Shown: positions 9,556 through 18,985 of the stretch, piece by piece
Position numbering within the stretch: position 1 is the first letter of the stretch
Layout: each line of letters begins with the position of its first letter
From: Rhodopirellula sp.
GTDB taxonomy: Bacteria; Planctomycetota; Planctomycetia; Pirellulales; Pirellulaceae
Reading direction: 5' to 3'
DNA length: 64,000 nucleotides
Assembly (NCBI GenBank): GCA_003513555.1
Contig: DOPG01000178.1
Location: 15,517 to 79,516 of the forward strand
The notes under the pieces: model-generated
Seen by the model: the letters and a program-made list of their open reading frames with translations, nothing else
Told to the model about the DNA's origin: nothing
The model's database searches: none
Program-made: the position numbers and the translations under genes

Positions 9556-11061
9556 ATGCTATTTATGAATGGCGCCGTTTACCTAATCGGAGCAGGCCCG
9601 GGAGACCCTGGCCTGCTAACTGTCCGAGGAGCTGAGTTGTTAGCTTTGGCTGACGTGGTCCTATATGACGGACTCAGCAACCCGGAACTGCTGCAACATG
9701 CCCCCCAAGCGGAGCAAATCTGTGTAGGAAAACATGGAAAATCACGTATTTGGGCACAAAATGAGATCATCCAAGAGATTCTTGGCCATGCGAAAGCCGG
9801 GAAAATCGTGGTTCGGCTCAAAGGCGGTGACCCCGCGATATTCGCTCGCACAGCCGAAGAAGTCGAAGCAGTCAAAGCTGCTGGCCTGCCGCTGGAGATT
9901 GTCCCCGGGATCACCGCCGCCTTGGCTGCCGGCTCTTTTGCAGGAATTCCCGTCACCCATCGGGGCCTTGCCTCAGCCGTCGCTCTGGTCACAGGCCACG
10001 AAGAACCCTCTAAGTCAGAATCTGCTCTCGATTGGGAGGCTTTGGCAAGATTTCCGGGCACTTTAGTGATTTACATGGGTGTCACAACGGCTGAAACTTG
10101 GACACAAGCACTCCTTCAGGCTGGAAAACCAGCAGATACTCCGGCGGCGTTAGTCAGACGCTGCAGTCTTCCCGATCAACAATTGATTCATTGTCGATTG
10201 GATGAAGTAGCGGCCCAACTGAGCCCCGCCAGTCGCTTCAGACCACCCGTAATCGTGATTCTCGGTGCAGTCACACAATTGGCAGAGACCATGAACTGGA
10301 TTCAGGATCGCCCGCTTGTGGGCCGGACAGTACTCATCACCCGTCCTGAGGAACAGGCTGAAGCTCTAGCGAAACCACTGCGAGACTTAGGTGCTCGAGT
10401 GCTTAAGCAACCCGCCATTGAGATCGAACCACCACAAGATTGGCAACGAGTCGATTCGGCTATCGCCAAGCTGAGCGAATATGACCTGCTAATCTTCTGC
10501 AGTCACAACGGAGTGCACTTTTTCCTCAACCGACTCAAAACACGCGGTGGCGATATGCGAGCGCTGGCAGGGTTGGAAATTGGCTGTGTCGGGAAAAAAA
10601 CAGCTGCTGCACTTCAACAATTTCACCTGCAGTGTGATTTAATGCCAGACACATTCCATGCTGAAGCAATGGCGAGTCTGATTGGTTCACGAGTGAATGG
10701 GAAACGCATCATGGTGATCCGCGCTAGTCGCGGAAATGACCAACTTGCAACACAGTTGGCGGTACTGGGTGGTAATGTAACGCAAGTGATTGCGTATCAA
10801 CACACCGATGTGACTGTGTGCGATACAGGCATCAAAGAAGCCGTTTCAAATGGCGAAGTTGACTGGATCACCGTCACAAGCAGTGCCACCGCAGAAAGTT
10901 TGCACCGCATGTTTTCCGAGTCAATGAATGACATGAAAATTGCCAGCCTCAGTCCCATCACTTCCAAAAAACTCAACGAACTTGGCTACACGATTCAGGC
11001 AGAGGCGAGTCCTTACACGATCGAGGCATTAATCGAAGCATTAGTGAAAGCAGAACAATGA
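9556..11061 (+). CDS. cobA-hemD: Uroporphyrinogen-III C-methyltransferase / uroporphyrinogen-III synthase fusion
   Basis: This fusion of about 501 residues joins two consecutive tetrapyrrole enzymes. Residues 1-245 form a SUMT domain (LIGAGPGDPGLLTVRG near the start, KGGDPAIFARTAEEVEA, PGITAALAAGSFAGIPVTHR), which methylates uroporphyrinogen III at C2 and C7 to precorrin-2 using SAM. Residues 255-500 form a HemD domain (GRTVLITRPEEQAEAL start), which closes and inverts hydroxymethylbilane to uroporphyrinogen III. The frame is open further upstream to 9160, but that stretch overlaps rpsT on the other strand and precedes the normal SUMT N-terminus. I use ATG 9556 (ATG 9565 is also possible). 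The stop overlaps the next gene in ATGA, which suggests translational coupling. Confidence 0.9.
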   Translation: MLFMNGAVYLIGAGPGDPGLLTVRGAELLALADVVLYDGLSNPELLQHAPQAEQICVGKHGKSRIWAQNEIIQEILGHAKAGKIVVRLKGGDPAIFARTAEEVEAVKAAGLPLEIVPGITAALAAGSFAGIPVTHRGLASAVALVTGHEEPSKSESALDWEALARFPGTLVIYMGVTTAETWTQALLQAGKPADTPAALVRRCSLPDQQLIHCRLDEVAAQLSPASRFRPPVIVILGAVTQLAETMNWIQDRPLVGRTVLITRPEEQAEALAKPLRDLGARVLKQPAIEIEPPQDWQRVDSAIAKLSEYDLLIFCSHNGVHFFLNRLKTRGGDMRALAGLEIGCVGKKTAAALQQFHLQCDLMPDTFHAEAMASLIGSRVNGKRIMVIRASRGNDQLATQLAVLGGNVTQVIAYQHTDVTVCDTGIKEAVSNGEVDWITVTSSATAESLHRMFSESMNDMKIASLSPITSKKLNELGYTIQAEASPYTIEALIEALVKAEQ

Positions 11062-11375
11062 TTCCAAAACGTTATCAAAAGATGCATCAATCACATCCCG
11101 AATTGATGGAGGCATACGAATCCTTTGGAAAAGCAGCCAAGGATGCAGGTCCGTTATCCGTAAGAGAAATTGCATTGGTAAAATTAGCCATCTCGCTGGG
11201 TGCGGGTTTGGAAGGTGCGTCTCATTCCCACTGCCGCAAGGCATTGGAAGCAGGCTGCCAACCCGAAGATTTAACACATGTTTCAATTCTCACAGCCCCC
11301 ACTCTCGGGTTTCCCTCCATGATGCGATCAAAGTCATGGGTTGAGTCGGTCACTTCCCAAAAGTCCGATAGTTAG
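11058..11375 (+). CDS. Carboxymuconolactone decarboxylase (AhpD-like) family small protein
   Basis: This 105-residue all-helical protein fits the CMD family, with PLSVREIALVKLAISLGAGL and a following SHSHCRKALEAG segment where the family often has a Cys or a histidine pair. A single Cys is present in that helix rather than the CxxC of AhpD, so peroxidase-type chemistry is uncertain. The ATG overlaps the cobA-hemD stop in ATGA, and mobA begins 7 bases after its stop, which places it in the same operon. Its task there is unknown to me. Confidence 0.75.
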   Translation: MIPKRYQKMHQSHPELMEAYESFGKAAKDAGPLSVREIALVKLAISLGAGLEGASHSHCRKALEAGCQPEDLTHVSILTAPTLGFPSMMRSKSWVESVTSQKSDS

Positions 11376-11382
11376 CATCACT

Positions 11383-11955
11383 ATGCAATCGATTCTTGGC
11401 GTCGTTTTGTGCGGCGGAAATTCGAATCGCATGGGACGCGATAAATCGATGATCCACCATAAGAACGGCCTGACCTTCATTGAGCATGCTGCCGACAGGC
11501 TAAAGCCGATCTGCGATGAGGTCTGCCTTGCCGGCAAATCGCACTCATGGGCCGATCTAGTCGCATTGCCTGACCTGATCCCAAATCAAGGTCCCATCTT
11601 TGGTGTCTTGCAGGCTCTTCATTATGCAGCCAGACAAACAGGTAGAAACCAAAAACATCAGGCATGCCTGATCACACCGGTGGACATGCCAAATCTCACC
11701 ACAGATGATCTTCGCAAACTCATACTCGGCTGGAAAACAAATAACGACCTCACTTATGCAGTCAGTGGACCGGAAAGAAAACGACAACCGTTGGTAGGAA
11801 TCTATCCCACTCGGCTGCACGAAGCTATTTCTCTACACGCAAAAACAGACTCCAGCCTAATGCGTTGGATCAAAAAAAAGGACGCAACTCAAATCGCATT
11901 GGATGAGGCACATTGCCAAAACATGAATCGCCCAGAAGACCTGACCGGAATCTAA
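11383..11955 (+). CDS. mobA: Molybdenum cofactor guanylyltransferase
   Basis: This 190-residue nucleotidyltransferase would attach GMP from GTP to molybdopterin to give the MGD form of the cofactor. The N-terminal motif VVLCGGNSNRMGRDKS is the signature of the MobA family (LxGGxSxRMGxDK), and the middle has the TPVDMPN metal site. I start at ATG 11383, which puts the nucleotide loop at residue 9. A TTG at 11341 would overlap the CMD gene and add a poor N-terminus. moeA lies 732 bases downstream on the same strand, so the two belong to one pathway even though the gap is large. Confidence 0.88.
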   Translation: MQSILGVVLCGGNSNRMGRDKSMIHHKNGLTFIEHAADRLKPICDEVCLAGKSHSWADLVALPDLIPNQGPIFGVLQALHYAARQTGRNQKHQACLITPVDMPNLTTDDLRKLILGWKTNNDLTYAVSGPERKRQPLVGIYPTRLHEAISLHAKTDSSLMRWIKKKDATQIALDEAHCQNMNRPEDLTGI

Positions 11956-11968
11956 CGAAGCTGTTCCT

Positions 11969-12283
11969 TCACTGCTTGTGCTCACCAAGCATGCACGTTT
12001 CAGTGACTGCAAAATTGAAATCTACCGAAATCCAACTGACTGAAATTGATTCCATTGCGTACGCGAACAGCAAATGCGGCACCATCCGCGCCCAAGAGTC
12101 AGAAACACCAACGTCGTCCCATTCACAACCATGCCCATCACGGACGGCAAACAAGACACGATTGTCAATGACGGCCATGACGCTGGTCCAGCGCATGACA
12201 TCATTCTTGCGAGCCACATTTTTTGGTTTTCCAGCGAGCTTCATCCACCATTTGTCATCGGTGACGAACGACTTGAACCGCAC
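11969..12283 (-). CDS. Hypothetical protein, about 104 aa, or remnant of a longer gene
   Basis: This minus-strand frame from GTG 12283 has strong codon bias toward purine in position one and looks coding (for example KWWMKLAGKPKN and VIDNRVLFAVRDG). I do not recognise a family. The frame opens only a few codons upstream of the GTG, without a ribosome binding site, so it may be the 3' remnant of a longer gene. It ends 13 bases past mobA, convergent with it. Spurious coding cannot be ruled out. Confidence 0.4.
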   Translation of the reverse strand: MRFKSFVTDDKWWMKLAGKPKNVARKNDVMRWTSVMAVIDNRVLFAVRDGHGCEWDDVGVSDSWARMVPHLLFAYAMESISVSWISVDFNFAVTETCMLGEHKQ

Positions 12284-12489
12284 CAGTGGAATAGTGGTCA
12301 GCTGCGTGATAATTCAATCGCGGCTGCAAATAAGTTCGCTCCGAAGGGTGACTTGAAGTCACTTCTTCACTTCAACCGTACGGCGGTCTGATGATCCTTC
12401 AAAACAACGGACCCATGACTTTGCATCCCGCGTATGCGCATGGTGTGCCTTTATCGTGGAAAAGAACGTGGATAGCAGGAACACATAAA

Positions 12490-12530
12490 AAAGTTGGCTA
12501 GGTAATATGAATCTAACATCAACCTAGCCA
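12490..12530 (-). terminator. Intrinsic terminator on the minus strand upstream of moeA
   Basis: TGGCTAGGT (12495-12503) and ACCTAGCCA (12522-12530) form a perfect 9-bp stem with an 18-base loop. Read on the minus strand, the stem is followed by ACTTTTTT. On the plus strand no T tract follows. No recognised minus-strand gene ends here, so it implies a short transcript starting inside or just upstream of moeA. Confidence 0.6.
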
Positions 12531-12687
12531 CTGGGGGGTGACTTCCCTCCATACTCGATATTCTGGTCAGGAAGCAAATCACATCTATGAGTGCCATAAC
12601 TCTTGTACCGGCTGACAGTATTCCTTAAGTTTCGCATCGCCCCTGTGCAATCCTGTCGCAATTCCGACCAGATCGAATGCTTGAACC

Positions 12688-13878
12688 ATGAAATTTGAAT
12701 TCCCCAACGATGCTTTACTCGCACTTTCAGAGAAGCTGCACGCAGTGGCAACCGAGTCTCTTGATCGTGCACACCAAGGTCGAATATTAGCGAGCAGCGT
12801 GACCGCTGATCGTGACAGCCCTGCTGCTGATGTATCAGCCATGGATGGCTATGCAATTCGCATGACACAGGCAAGCCAGACAACAACGTTACCGATCCTC
12901 GGTGAATCTGCTGCAGGTTCACCCGCTCCAGAAATGCCTTCAGATGGCGTTTTAAGAATTTTCACGGGTGCGATTGTGCCGCAAGGCTGTGACGCGGTGA
13001 TAAAACGCGAAGACACGGAAGAATTAGGATCGGAGATCCGACTCAAGTTGGATCCAACTGAAATATCCAAGGGGCAACACATTCGTCGCGCTGGCGAAAA
13101 TGCTCCGAAGGACTCAACTGTTCTCCAACCCGGTATCGCGATCAATGGCGCCCACAAAGCCACCATGGCTAACTTTGGATCCTCAACCGTTGATGTTTTC
13201 CGGCCTGTTCGAGTCACCATTCTGACCACAGGAGATGAGGTCGGAAATTTTCAAGAAGAAGCTCCCATGCCATGGCAACTACGGAACAGTAATCGCGAAG
13301 CAATCGCAACGCTGCTAACCGCACACAACTGGATCTCGATCGTCTCAGTCGAACACTGCATCGATGACCAAAAACAACTTCATGATACGCTCACTGAGCG
13401 TCTGAAAACCTCAGATGCCATCCTGATGACCGGCGGGGTATCGATGGGTGACTACGACTACGTTCCCGACGTGATCAAAGATTTGGGTGGAGATATTGTT
13501 TTCCACGGCTTACCGATCCGCCCGGGTAAGCCCGTCTTGGGCGCTGTAACGAAGAATGGAAAACTATTGTTGGGCTTACCCGGCAATCCAGTCAGCGCTA
13601 CGATGGGATGCCAACGACTCGGCATACCTCTACTTGCTTCCATAGCCGGAAAAAACAGCTGGCTACCTAAAGTGCCTGTAGTACAACTGAAAGACGGGGG
13701 TCAAAAATCCATACCGTTGACTTGGCTGCGTTTGGTAAAATTAGTCGACAATGGGGTGGCCGAACCAGTCCTCACACAAGGTTCAGGAGATCTCGTCTCC
13801 CTGGGCAATAGTGATGGATTTATCGAGGTTCCTCCCCATGAAACTGGTGAAGGACCTTGGCCATTTCATGCATGGTGA
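12688..13878 (+). CDS. moeA: Molybdopterin molybdenumtransferase
   Basis: This 396-residue enzyme inserts molybdate into adenylylated molybdopterin. The MoeA signatures are visible: DRDSPAADVSAMDGYAIR in the N-terminal part, the GGVSMGDYDYVPDVI segment of the MoCF-binding domain, and GLPGNPVSA. The length fits bacterial MoeA (about 400). ATG 12688 gives the normal N-terminus. It completes a Moco set with mobA, although moaA-E genes are not in the window. The C-terminal domain IV (about 325-396) is present. Confidence 0.92.
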   Translation: MKFEFPNDALLALSEKLHAVATESLDRAHQGRILASSVTADRDSPAADVSAMDGYAIRMTQASQTTTLPILGESAAGSPAPEMPSDGVLRIFTGAIVPQGCDAVIKREDTEELGSEIRLKLDPTEISKGQHIRRAGENAPKDSTVLQPGIAINGAHKATMANFGSSTVDVFRPVRVTILTTGDEVGNFQEEAPMPWQLRNSNREAIATLLTAHNWISIVSVEHCIDDQKQLHDTLTERLKTSDAILMTGGVSMGDYDYVPDVIKDLGGDIVFHGLPIRPGKPVLGAVTKNGKLLLGLPGNPVSATMGCQRLGIPLLASIAGKNSWLPKVPVVQLKDGGQKSIPLTWLRLVKLVDNGVAEPVLTQGSGDLVSLGNSDGFIEVPPHETGEGPWPFHAW

Positions 13879-14068
13879 GCCAAAGATGACTGCCCACAAG
13901 CGAATGCTGAAGCAAACAAAACCACCTGAGGACAGTGTCTTGTCCGATAGAATAACATTGACAATCGCTACGTAACGTGGCTCGCAGAATTAGCAAACAA
14001 CATTTTCAAAATCACCTTGAAGTACACAGTTTGCTCGCGAGTTATTCACTCGCTGTAACCCAATCGTT

Positions 14069-14632
14069 ATGACACCGGATTCCATCAATCCCTATCAGCC
14101 AACCGTTGCAGTATCTGAGAAAAATGCGGATACGGTATCCGCAATACAATTTCGCCTAACGCAACGTCTTCTTCGACACAGTGAATCGAAGTATCTAATC
14201 CAATCCAACTCGAACCGTTTAATGCTCGGTTCGATGTTGATCATCACAATAAGTACTCTGATTTTCATCGTTGCCCTGTTGGCCGGAGCACTTTCGTTCT
14301 TTACTGCTTTGATCGGGACCATGGTTGCAGCGAGCACTGCCTACCTGGCTTTGGTGCACCGTGCCAAAATTGAAATTCGCCAAAACCTGAAACGACATGG
14401 TATGGAAGATGGAGCAGTATGCTCTGCCACGCTGAATATAGATTCTGTGATCATCAATACGCCGACAGGAACTTATCATTGGCCAACCGGCAAACTAAGG
14501 ACCTATAAAACACAGAAAGGTCAGCTACTTATTCCACGCGAGCCTATTTTCTTGATCATTCCGAAAGTGAATGAATCTACGCGTGCCGAATATAAAGCGT
14601 TGGTCAAAGCAATCAAAAACCGGACCCGCTAA
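14069..14632 (+). CDS. Membrane protein with NPYQP N-terminus and YcxB-like domain
   Basis: This 187-residue protein begins with the NPYQP motif seen at the N-terminus of many planctomycete membrane proteins. Two hydrophobic helices lie at about residues 50-70 and 74-95 in a helical-hairpin arrangement. The C-terminal 85 residues (GTYHWPTGKLRTYKT, then LIPREPIFLIIPK) resemble the YcxB-like/PH-like fold, probably on the cytoplasmic side. No function can be assigned. It is convergent with the DUF1501 gene and stands alone. Confidence 0.65.
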   Translation: MTPDSINPYQPTVAVSEKNADTVSAIQFRLTQRLLRHSESKYLIQSNSNRLMLGSMLIITISTLIFIVALLAGALSFFTALIGTMVAASTAYLALVHRAKIEIRQNLKRHGMEDGAVCSATLNIDSVIINTPTGTYHWPTGKLRTYKTQKGQLLIPREPIFLIIPKVNESTRAEYKALVKAIKNRTR

Positions 14633-14692
14633 TGATCAAAGAAATCACTTCAATCCTAGGCTAGCTGATCATTCGTCTTCAGCAATGCGGCG

Positions 14693-16069
14693 TCAAGCAA
14701 GAATATCAGTGGCAACATTGCCATGAACATCTGTCAGACGAAAGTCACGCCCCGCGTACCGATACGTCAATTGCTCATGATCGAGGCCTAGCAAATGCAG
14801 AATGGTTGCGTGCCAATCGTGTATATGGCATTTGTTGTCGACCGCTTCATAACCATGCTCATCCGTTGCGCCATAGCTGAAGCCACCTTTCACGCCCCCA
14901 CCCGCCATCCAGGTCGTATAGCCTTTGTTATTGTGATTACGACCATCACCACCCTGTGCCGCCGGTGTCCGTCCGAACTCCCCACCCCAAATCACCAGAG
15001 TGTCCTTCAATAACCCGCGCTGTTTCAAATCGCGCAAGAGTCCCGCGATGGGCAGATCACAGGCATCAGCACGAGCTTTGTGATCTGTTGTCAAATTGAC
15101 ATGCTGATCCCAATTTCCATGTGTGACCTCAACGAATCGCACACCTGCCTCGATAAAACGTCGTGCTAACAGGCATTGCTTGCCAAAATTCGCCGTCCTC
15201 GGGTCATTGACCCCATACATAGCACGCGTCTTTTCACTTTCCCCCGAGGTGTCCATCAATTCTGGCATCGCGTCCTGCATGCGAAACGCAAGTTCATAAG
15301 ATTCGATTACCCCTTCAACCCCCGGGTGGTACTTTTCTCTTTGCAACTTGCCCCGATTCAGTGACTGGATGTAGTCCAACTGCCTACGCTGTTGTTTATC
15401 CGAGAGATTCGGGTTCCTAATGTCAGGAACTGACTCGCCGCCCCCCCCTCGGCTTAACCTCGGCAAGCTACGGCCACTGCGTCCCACTTTTGTCCCTCCA
15501 TAAATCGCAGGCAGAAAGGAACTGCCATAATTTCGAGATGTCCCCGACGGAGGGCTGAGCGATACAAATCCCGGTAAGCTGTCATTCTCGGTCCCCAGTC
15601 CATAGAGCGTCCACGCCCCCAAAGAGGGACGAATGAACTGTGCAGTCCCTGTATGCATTTGAGTCATTGCACCAGGATGCACAGGCTGGTCACACTGCAT
15701 CGATCGAATCAGGCAAAGATCATCTGCCTGCTTCGCCACTTCCGGAAAAACGTCCGAAATCCACAATCCGCTTTCGCCTCGCTGCCTGAATTGCCAAGGT
15801 GACTTCAAGAGTGTCCCACCATACTTGCCACGTTTTCCATGATCCTTGGCTAACTGGGGCTTGTAGTCGAAGGTATCAACGTGCGAGGGGCCGCCTTGCA
15901 TGCAGAGGAAAATCACCCGCTTGGCACGAGGTGCAAAATGCGAAGACTTCGGTGCAAGTGGATTCAGATTGGCCTGTTCTTCGGCCTTCACGCGATTCGC
16001 CAAGCTAGCAAATGCGAGATAACCAAATCCAGCAGAAACAGTTTTCAGTAGATTTCGACGAGAATGCAT
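14693..16069 (-). CDS. DUF1501 domain protein (secreted, Tat-type leader)
   Basis: This 458-residue protein has a twin-arginine-type leader (RRNLLKTVSAGFGYLAFASLA) and is likely exported folded. The body fits DUF1501, a sulfatase/phosphatase-fold family that is very abundant in planctomycetes; FLCMQGGPSHVDTFDYKP near residue 55, HGNWDQHVN and WGGEFGRTP are recognisable metal-site segments. The substrate is unknown. It lies 58 bases after the PSCyt1/PSD1 gene, its standard partner, and is probably co-transcribed with it and with the EF-hand gene further upstream. Confidence 0.9.
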   Translation of the reverse strand: MHSRRNLLKTVSAGFGYLAFASLANRVKAEEQANLNPLAPKSSHFAPRAKRVIFLCMQGGPSHVDTFDYKPQLAKDHGKRGKYGGTLLKSPWQFRQRGESGLWISDVFPEVAKQADDLCLIRSMQCDQPVHPGAMTQMHTGTAQFIRPSLGAWTLYGLGTENDSLPGFVSLSPPSGTSRNYGSSFLPAIYGGTKVGRSGRSLPRLSRGGGGESVPDIRNPNLSDKQQRRQLDYIQSLNRGKLQREKYHPGVEGVIESYELAFRMQDAMPELMDTSGESEKTRAMYGVNDPRTANFGKQCLLARRFIEAGVRFVEVTHGNWDQHVNLTTDHKARADACDLPIAGLLRDLKQRGLLKDTLVIWGGEFGRTPAAQGGDGRNHNNKGYTTWMAGGGVKGGFSYGATDEHGYEAVDNKCHIHDWHATILHLLGLDHEQLTYRYAGRDFRLTDVHGNVATDILA

Positions 16070-16127
16070 GGTAATGATTCCAACAGTATTTCCCTAGCAG
16101 GACTTTTCAACGCGCCCAAAAAGATCA

Positions 16128-18914
16128 TCAGTCGACATACCGAAATTCAGCTGATGCAAATAAACTCTGGCAAAGAACAGATAGAGTTGAATCACTCAAT
16201 GAACGTGCCTGCCCCCCATACGATCTCAAGAGTGCCTCGCTTGCGCGACTTTCGCCTGAAGTAGGAGGACGTGCGTAGGCTAGCAAGAACAGGAATTCGA
16301 TTTGATCACTTACGTTTCCGTCAATCTGTTTCACTCGACTTGCAAAGCCTTTGCTTTGCCTGATCACAAATGGATTGTTCATCATGTAGAGTGCCTGGTT
16401 TGCCGTATTCGATGACTCCCGCACTCCAGTCACCGCACTGGCGTCAGCGAAGTCAAAGACATCCAACGAGCGTGGAGCCTGATCACGTACAATTGGCAAA
16501 TAGACACTACGATACTTGGCATGTTCCATATCCAGACCATTACCAACTAACGCGGTAGCTTCGCGAACTGCGGCCTCAATCAACTCTCTCTGACTACTAG
16601 TCGCCCCTTCCATGCCGAATCGCCCATAGCGCTGCATCATGAGAAGGTTCGCCCGACCTCGTGGGGTAATATTTGGCGAATTGGGTTTGATTTGTGGCTG
16701 GGATTGCCCCGCGTTTAGCCTTCCCATTCCTTTGCGAAAACTGTTCATACGTGAACTCCCAGGACCGCGCGATCCGCTTTCATTTTGCAAGGCATTCATC
16801 ACGTTTTTCTTTGCCCGCTCAACAACTTCCCGAGCATTTGCTCGCGGGTCTCCCAGAGAACCGTCGCGGACCCGCAGATAGCCGGCCTTGGCAACCTCTG
16901 ATCCACGAGGACGATCAAAATCGATTTCACCGCTAATGCTCAGCATTGCGTCGCGAATCGCCTCTGCATCGAGTCGCTTGGGATTGGCACGCCACAGCAA
17001 TGCATTGCCAGGGTCATATTCGTGGTACTGCTCGTCATAAGCAGTGCTCATGCGATAGACCCTGGAATTTGCTATCTGGCGGATCAAACTTTTCACGGAC
17101 CAACCAGATTCCATGAACTCAACCGCCAAATGGTCAAGCAAATCTGGGTGGCTTGGCGTTTGACCAGTCACACCAAAGTTCTCCGTCGAAGTCACAATCC
17201 CTTGACCTATCATGTGTTGCCAAATGCGATTGACCATCACCCGGGCTGTCAGCGGATGATCTTTACTACCAAGCCAATTTGCAAATTCAAGTCTACCACT
17301 GGAATCATTTGCAATGCGGACCGGTGTAGCACACAAGACCTTGGGGAAACCTCTGGCAATCGTTTGTGCGGGCTGGTCTATTTCACCCCGAACTAAGAGC
17401 TTCACATCAATCGGGTCACGCTTCTCCTGCACCCCCATGCAGTAACTATGGGGCTCTCCATTTTCATCCACTACTGCCAGTTTGGTTGACAACGTTGCCA
17501 ATCGGTTCGCTGTTCGCAAGCGATTGCGAACAGCGTCTTGCGTTTCAATTTTCCCGGCAGCTCGATCACGACGCGACTGGGATGCTTCTGCAATCGTAGA
17601 TGTAATGTCTGCACGGAGATCCGCTAACTCTTTTTTGCTGTATCGTGGATCGTAGGGATTTGGGTCCTCAATCGGCAACAACAGTAAGCTGCTTTGTCGC
17701 CTAGTTTGGGCAGTGCTAAAGATTCCAAACTCAGATGGCGGCGAACCCCAATAGGTATTCGCATTCGCGAAGACACCGGCCAACGCGTAATAGTCTGTTT
17801 GCGGAATCGCATCGAACTTGTGGTCATGACAGCGTGCACACGCTACTGATGTACCCAAAAAGACTCTTGTGGTAGCGTCAATCTGCTCATCAATCAGATC
17901 CGCCGCGAACTGAACCCGATTTCTCTCGTTTACGTTCTTTGGGCCCATCGCCAAAAAGGTGGTCGCCACAAGATTTGAAGCCCATTGCTCATCGCTCTTG
18001 GCTGGCAATAAATCTCCCGCAATCTGCTCCCTCACAAACTGATTGAAGGGTTTGTCTTGATTAAAAGAATCAATGACATAATCACGGTACCGCCATGCGT
18101 GAGGATAGGTGTGGTTTACCTCGCGGCCAGTCGATTCTGCGAACCGGGCCACGTCAAGCCAATGCCGGCCCCAACGCTCTCCAAATTGATCGTACTTCAA
18201 TAAGCTATCAACAACATGCGTAATTGCCTGCTCAGGGCTCGATTTCCATTTCGCCTCGAAGTAGTTAATCTGCTGAAGAGTCGGCGGAAGCCCAATTAAA
18301 TCAAAACAAAGTCGACGTAAGACCTTATACGCTTCTGCATCCTTGGCAGGCTCAATCCCTGCCTGCTCCAAGCGAGCGAGAATGAAATTATCTATTGACG
18401 TTGAAGGCCATTGTGTATTGCGAACACGTGGCGGTTGCTCTTTTTGGGGAGATTGGTAGGCCCAAAAATTTTCTCGAGCGTTCGCAATGTCTTCATCGGT
18501 GATCGATGACTGAACCTCGGAAATTTTGTTGACCCGAGGGTCTGGAGCCCCCATCGCAATCCATTTACGAAAATCGTTAATGACGCTCTCTGAAAGTTTG
18601 CGTTTTGGTGGCATGACAAAATCTTCATGCACAATCGCATTGAACAGCAGACTTTCCTCAACATCACCCGGCACAATTGCCGGTCCGCTGCTGCCGCCAA
18701 TCAACATCAATTCTCTGGTGTCAAGCCGCAGACCACCGCGGACATTTCCGGATTGGTTCGAATGACAGCCATAACACTCTCTGATTAGCACTGGCCGAAT
18801 TTTAGCCTCAAAGAATTTCAATTCATCGGACGTCAGTTGCTGTCCGTACGTCGGCACAACAGCAAACGCGAGAAGAATCAATAGCACTGGGCGTAAGGTA
18901 ATCATGTCTGGCAT
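16128..18914 (-). CDS. PSCyt1-DUF1549-DUF1553 protein (planctomycete cytochrome c)
   Basis: This 928-residue secreted protein has a signal peptide (residues 1-25) and a PSCyt1 heme site CYGCH near residue 48 with a downstream MPP as likely axial methionine. The DUF1549 domain (about 165-370) contains CARCHDHKFDAIP, and the DUF1553 domain (about 545-880) follows. The architecture is a hallmark of Planctomycetes and is paired with a DUF1501 gene, as here. The molecular task is not established; an extracytoplasmic redox or polymer-breakdown role is the usual proposal. A Gly/Arg/Asn-rich linker occupies about residues 710-760. Confidence 0.92.
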   Translation of the reverse strand: MPDMITLRPVLLILLAFAVVPTYGQQLTSDELKFFEAKIRPVLIRECYGCHSNQSGNVRGGLRLDTRELMLIGGSSGPAIVPGDVEESLLFNAIVHEDFVMPPKRKLSESVINDFRKWIAMGAPDPRVNKISEVQSSITDEDIANARENFWAYQSPQKEQPPRVRNTQWPSTSIDNFILARLEQAGIEPAKDAEAYKVLRRLCFDLIGLPPTLQQINYFEAKWKSSPEQAITHVVDSLLKYDQFGERWGRHWLDVARFAESTGREVNHTYPHAWRYRDYVIDSFNQDKPFNQFVREQIAGDLLPAKSDEQWASNLVATTFLAMGPKNVNERNRVQFAADLIDEQIDATTRVFLGTSVACARCHDHKFDAIPQTDYYALAGVFANANTYWGSPPSEFGIFSTAQTRRQSSLLLLPIEDPNPYDPRYSKKELADLRADITSTIAEASQSRRDRAAGKIETQDAVRNRLRTANRLATLSTKLAVVDENGEPHSYCMGVQEKRDPIDVKLLVRGEIDQPAQTIARGFPKVLCATPVRIANDSSGRLEFANWLGSKDHPLTARVMVNRIWQHMIGQGIVTSTENFGVTGQTPSHPDLLDHLAVEFMESGWSVKSLIRQIANSRVYRMSTAYDEQYHEYDPGNALLWRANPKRLDAEAIRDAMLSISGEIDFDRPRGSEVAKAGYLRVRDGSLGDPRANAREVVERAKKNVMNALQNESGSRGPGSSRMNSFRKGMGRLNAGQSQPQIKPNSPNITPRGRANLLMMQRYGRFGMEGATSSQRELIEAAVREATALVGNGLDMEHAKYRSVYLPIVRDQAPRSLDVFDFADASAVTGVRESSNTANQALYMMNNPFVIRQSKGFASRVKQIDGNVSDQIEFLFLLAYARPPTSGESRASEALLRSYGGQARSLSDSTLSVLCQSLFASAEFRYVD

Positions 18915-18985
18915 CCAAAATAATCGGCCTTAGACAAAAGGGGTAGCCATTGAAAGGTACCTCAGAATAGCGGACAAGGACGACC

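Noticed and set aside
9579..10061. 160-codon minus-strand open frame inside cobA
   Set aside because: Antisense shadow of the SUMT domain.
12348..12362. 15-base palindrome GTGACTT-G-AAGTCAC
   Set aside because: Could be an operator, but there is only one copy and no clear promoter next to it.
14631..14673. Inverted repeat AATGATCA/TGATCATT between convergent genes
   Set aside because: Loop of 27 bases and no T tract; likely chance.
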